A DNA stretch of 64,000 nucleotides. It comes from Tolypeutes matacus. Its lineage: Eukaryota; Chordata; Mammalia; Cingulata; Chlamyphoridae. Within the stretch, counting starts at the first letter, position 1. Each line of letters starts with the position of its first letter. Made by a program: the position numbers and the translations under genes. Below are positions 60,964 through 64,000 of the stretch, piece by piece. The stretch spans positions 1,077,122 to 1,141,121 of the forward strand of contig JAKSZT010054307.1 in assembly GCA_026826555.1 (NCBI GenBank), given 5' to 3'. The notes below the pieces were generated by a model. It had not been told where the DNA came from. It saw only the letters and a list, made by a program, of their open reading frames with translations, and did not search any database.

Positions 60964-63900
60964 AGGACTTCCAGGGAAGATGGTAGAGTAAGGAGTTCCA
61001 GGACTCAGTTCTTCTGCCAAAACAACTAATAAACAGTTGTCTGAAACAACTATTTTTAAATCCTAAAGGCCAGAAGGGCACTGTACAGGATCCCAATGAA
61101 GAACAGGAGAAAGAGGCTGATAAATCACGCTAAGGGACTGTAAATTGCTCTCTACATGTGATGGCTACCAGCATCTATCCCTCACTCTTGCAGCTCCCTG
61201 ACTCAGGATCCAGTCCCTGGTTAGCTGCTGCTGACAGAAAGTTACATAAAAATCCTCTTCCCCAACAGGAGTGTGCACAGCTGATCACAGCTTGATAGTG
61301 AATATGGATGACTGGGTCCCAGCTCTGAGGGAAGCTATTAAACCCATCCAAGGCAAAGGCAGAGGCAGCCATTGTTTCAACTCTCACTGGACAGGGGCAG
61401 AGGCAGTGGAAATTTAAAGATGCAAGTCTTCCTCAGGGAAGGTTAGCTGAAAGGATGCATTTGCTGGGCAGGCCAGGAAAGCTCAGCTTTAAAAAGCTGT
61501 CAGAGAAGTTTTTGCACCCTTCCTGACCCTCTCCACAGGGCACTTTGGAGCTGTCACTGTCCCCTTGTGGGTCCCTGGCCCTTGTTTGGCTGGGAAAGTC
61601 CAAATAAGAAAAGTCCTCCCAGGGTGACCTTCCTCCCAGAATTTGCCCTCTATGCAAAAGCAGTTTGACACAATGAAAGGAATATGAAAACCTGTAGAGG
61701 AGGACAGTCTGGGACAAAGGTCTGCCAGCTTCAAATACTCTGGAAAGGGTGGTTTGTCCCCTGGGACATAGAGGGGACAACCAAACCCCTGTAAAAAGGG
61801 GAACTCCAAAACAACTAACAAACAAAAGCCCAAGAGAAGGTAGAGGTCCAGTAAAAAGGGGAAAACCCTGCACAGGGCATCCACCTTGGGGAGAAGGAGG
61901 ACTGAAGCTCAAGAAAATCTTTATCTTATCAACAGCTCTTTACAAAACCAGGAAACATACATCTCATGAAGTAAATTCCAGAGTTAACATTCCAAAATAT
62001 TGAAATGCACAGTGTGCAACAAAAGAGTATAAGACAAACAAGGAAACAGGAAATAATGGTCCACCCAAAGGAAGATGATAAAAATACAGAAAACACCAAT
62101 GAAGAAGGTGAGAATGTGTACTGACTGAGGAAAGCCTTTAAAAAAATGTTTGTATGTATTGTGAGAATTTTGATTTTTACCCATAATAAAAAAAAAAAAA
62201 AAATGATCTTAAAAATGCTTAAGGAGATGAAGGAAAATACAGAGAAAGAAATACAGGATATCAGGAAAACAATGAATGAACAATAGGAGTCTAAGTAAAG
62301 AGAGAAATTTTAAAAAGGAATTAGACACAACTAATGGAGTTGAAGGCCACAGTAACTGAAATGAAAAATGCCCAGGTGGGTTTCAAGGGAAGATTTGAGC
62401 TGGCAGAAGAAAGAAACAGTGAAATTGAAAACAAGACACCTGAAATTATTCAGGCTGAGGAAGAGAAAGAAAAAAGAAATATTAAAAGCAAAAATAGTCT
62501 AAGACACCTATGGGACACAATCAAGCACACCACTATATGCATTATGGAATTCCAGAAGGAGAAGAAAAGGCAAAGGGGAAGAAGGAATAGTCACATAAAT
62601 AATGACAGAGAACTTCCCAAATTTAGCAAAAGACATGAATATGTACATCCAAGAAGCTCAGAGAATAACAAACAGGATAAACATGAGGAAAAATACACCC
62701 TATCATATATTAATTACATAATCAAATGCAAAAGACAAGAATAGAGTTCTGAAAACTGCAAGAGAAAAGCAACGTTACACAAAAGGGTATCCCAATCAGG
62801 ATGTGAGCCGATTACTCATCAGAAACCATGTAGGAAAAGCAGTGGGTTGAAATACTTAAAGTGCAGAAAGAAAACAACTGCCAGTCAAGAATTTTATATC
62901 TGGCAAGACTCTCTTTCAAAAATGAGGGAGAGATTAACACATTCTCAGATAAACAAAAGCTGAGGGAGCTCATCACCACTAGATCTTCCCTACAAGCAAT
63001 GCTAAATGGAGTTCTTCAGACCGAAACAAAAAAACTAGAGAGTGGTTCAAAGCAGCATAAAGACAAAGACCAGTGGTAAAGGTATATATTAAGGTAAGTA
63101 TAAAAGCCAGTATTATTGTATTGTATTATTTGATATGCAATTACACTTCTTACTTTTTACAGGTGCTAAAATACAAATGCATAAAAAGTAATGATAAACC
63201 TTGGTTTTTGGATATACAATGTACAAAGATATAAGTGGTAACAAGTACCAAAAAAATTGTGGGGAAAAGTATATGTACATGCTGTTGAAGTTAAGTTGAT
63301 ATCAAACCAAATATAATTGTTATATATTTTGGATGTTAAATTTTAATCCTATGATAAACACAAGGAAAACACATGAAAAATATGTAGAGATAGAAATGAC
63401 AAGGCATTTCTATGGTGCAACACAAGAAAGCAAGTAAATATAAAGGTAAGCTTTAATGGAAGTGAGGGGGAACAAAGATATAACACTTAAAAAGGCTAAA
63501 TATCAAAGTGGCAGAAAAAGAGACCTGTATTATCCATAGTGACTTTATTTATTTATTTATTTAATTATTTTAAGATTTTATTTATTTATTCATTTATCCC
63601 CCCCTTGCTGCTTGTGCTCGCTGGGTCAGCCAACCACGCCGTGCGGGCGGGCCTGCCCTCACCAGGAGGCCCCGGGAACCGAACCCGGGGCCCCCCATAT
63701 GGTAAACGGGAGCCCCACTGATTGAGCCACAGCCGCTTCCCTCCATAATGACTTTAAATGTAAATGGATTAAATTATCCAGTCAAAAGGCAAAGAGTGGC
63801 AGAATGAATAAAAAAGCATGACCCAACTATTTGCCTTCTGCAAAAGACTGACTCTAAAGTCAAAGATACAAGTAGGTTGATGGTGAAATGATGAGAAAAG

Positions 63901-64000
63901 TATAACATGCAAATAGTAGCCAAAAGAGCTTGTGTGGCTACACTAATATTAGATAAAATAGATTTTAAGTCAAAAACAGTTACAAGAGACAAAGATGTTC
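60964..64000 (+). mobile_element. L1 LINE 5' half, running off the right edge
   Basis: The 5' UTR starts near 60,968 (CCAGGGAAGATGGTAGAGTA). An ORF1-like region at 62,230-63,080 shows a charged, coiled-coil-like N-terminal part (open for 136 codons at 62,334-62,744) and a later shifted C-terminal part. ORF2 begins near 63,530 with an endonuclease start (TLNVNGLNYPVKR-like) interrupted by a SINE. It continues past 64,000. Confidence 0.8.
63548..63741 (-). mobile_element. DAS-type SINE, compact subfamily, minus strand, nested in L1 ORF2
   Basis: Closely matches the copies at 25,721 and 51,836, with intact box A- and box B-like words and many CpGs. TCCATARTGACTTTA flanks it (63,533 and 63,742, one change). 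Confidence 0.93.

Noticed and set aside
61433..61912. 159- and 131-codon overlapping minus-strand frames as genes
   Set aside because: They also lie antisense in an L1 5' UTR, and two overlapping frames mark low stop density rather than coding.

Overview
The window is a stretch of placental-mammal nuclear DNA, most probably from a xenarthran (armadillo, or possibly sloth or anteater). The evidence is a set of short tRNA-derived SINEs with the box-B-like core GGGTTCGATTCC and A-rich tails. They look like the DAS SINEs of armadillo and occur about ten times, several with clean target-site duplications. Around them are L1 families, ERVL/MaLR LTRs, HAL1-like, L2, MIR and MER5A repeats. Repeat family names come from memory of consensus sequences, so boundaries are approximate.

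The only gene content I can support is two pentraxin genes on the minus strand, and both are broken. At 51,232-52,313 lies a C-reactive protein (CRP) gene with TATA-like box, start codon, signal-peptide exon, intron with GT/AG ends and second exon. Exon 2 is split by a DAS-type SINE (51,836-52,006) flanked by a perfect 14-base target duplication, and it also carries two reading-frame shifts; the last 109 codons remain open. At 20,256-21,103 lies a more decayed, unprocessed CRP-like copy with in-frame stops. Two minus-strand copies about 31 kb apart recall the human 1q23.2 order APCS - CRPP1 - CRP, so this is probably the orthologous pentraxin interval.

Layout: 1-2,570 is the 5' part of a minus-strand L1 whose 5' UTR holds about nine ~106-base monomers and a solo LTR. 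2,571-8,400 is old L1/HAL1-like/MIR sequence. 8,640-9,906 is a MaLR LTR plus internal region with an open 190-codon frame, minus strand. 10-13 kb holds L2. 14-20 kb is a nearly complete plus-strand L1 with an internal deletion. 20-21.4 kb is the CRP-like pseudogene. 21.4-22.1 kb is an ERVL LTR containing a SINE. 22-31 kb is L2, SINEs and long unassigned AT-rich DNA. 31-43 kb is old L1, LTRs and a second monomer array. 44-49.5 kb is another L1. 51-52.6 kb is CRP. 53.5-55.1 kb is a 5'-inverted L1. 55-60 kb has MER5A, MIR, LTR and SINE copies. 60.9 kb to the end is the 5' half of a plus-strand L1 that runs off the window.

No intact protein-coding gene, structural RNA gene or CRISPR array was found. 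If CRP has no other copy elsewhere in this genome, the window records loss of a major acute-phase protein through retrotransposition.
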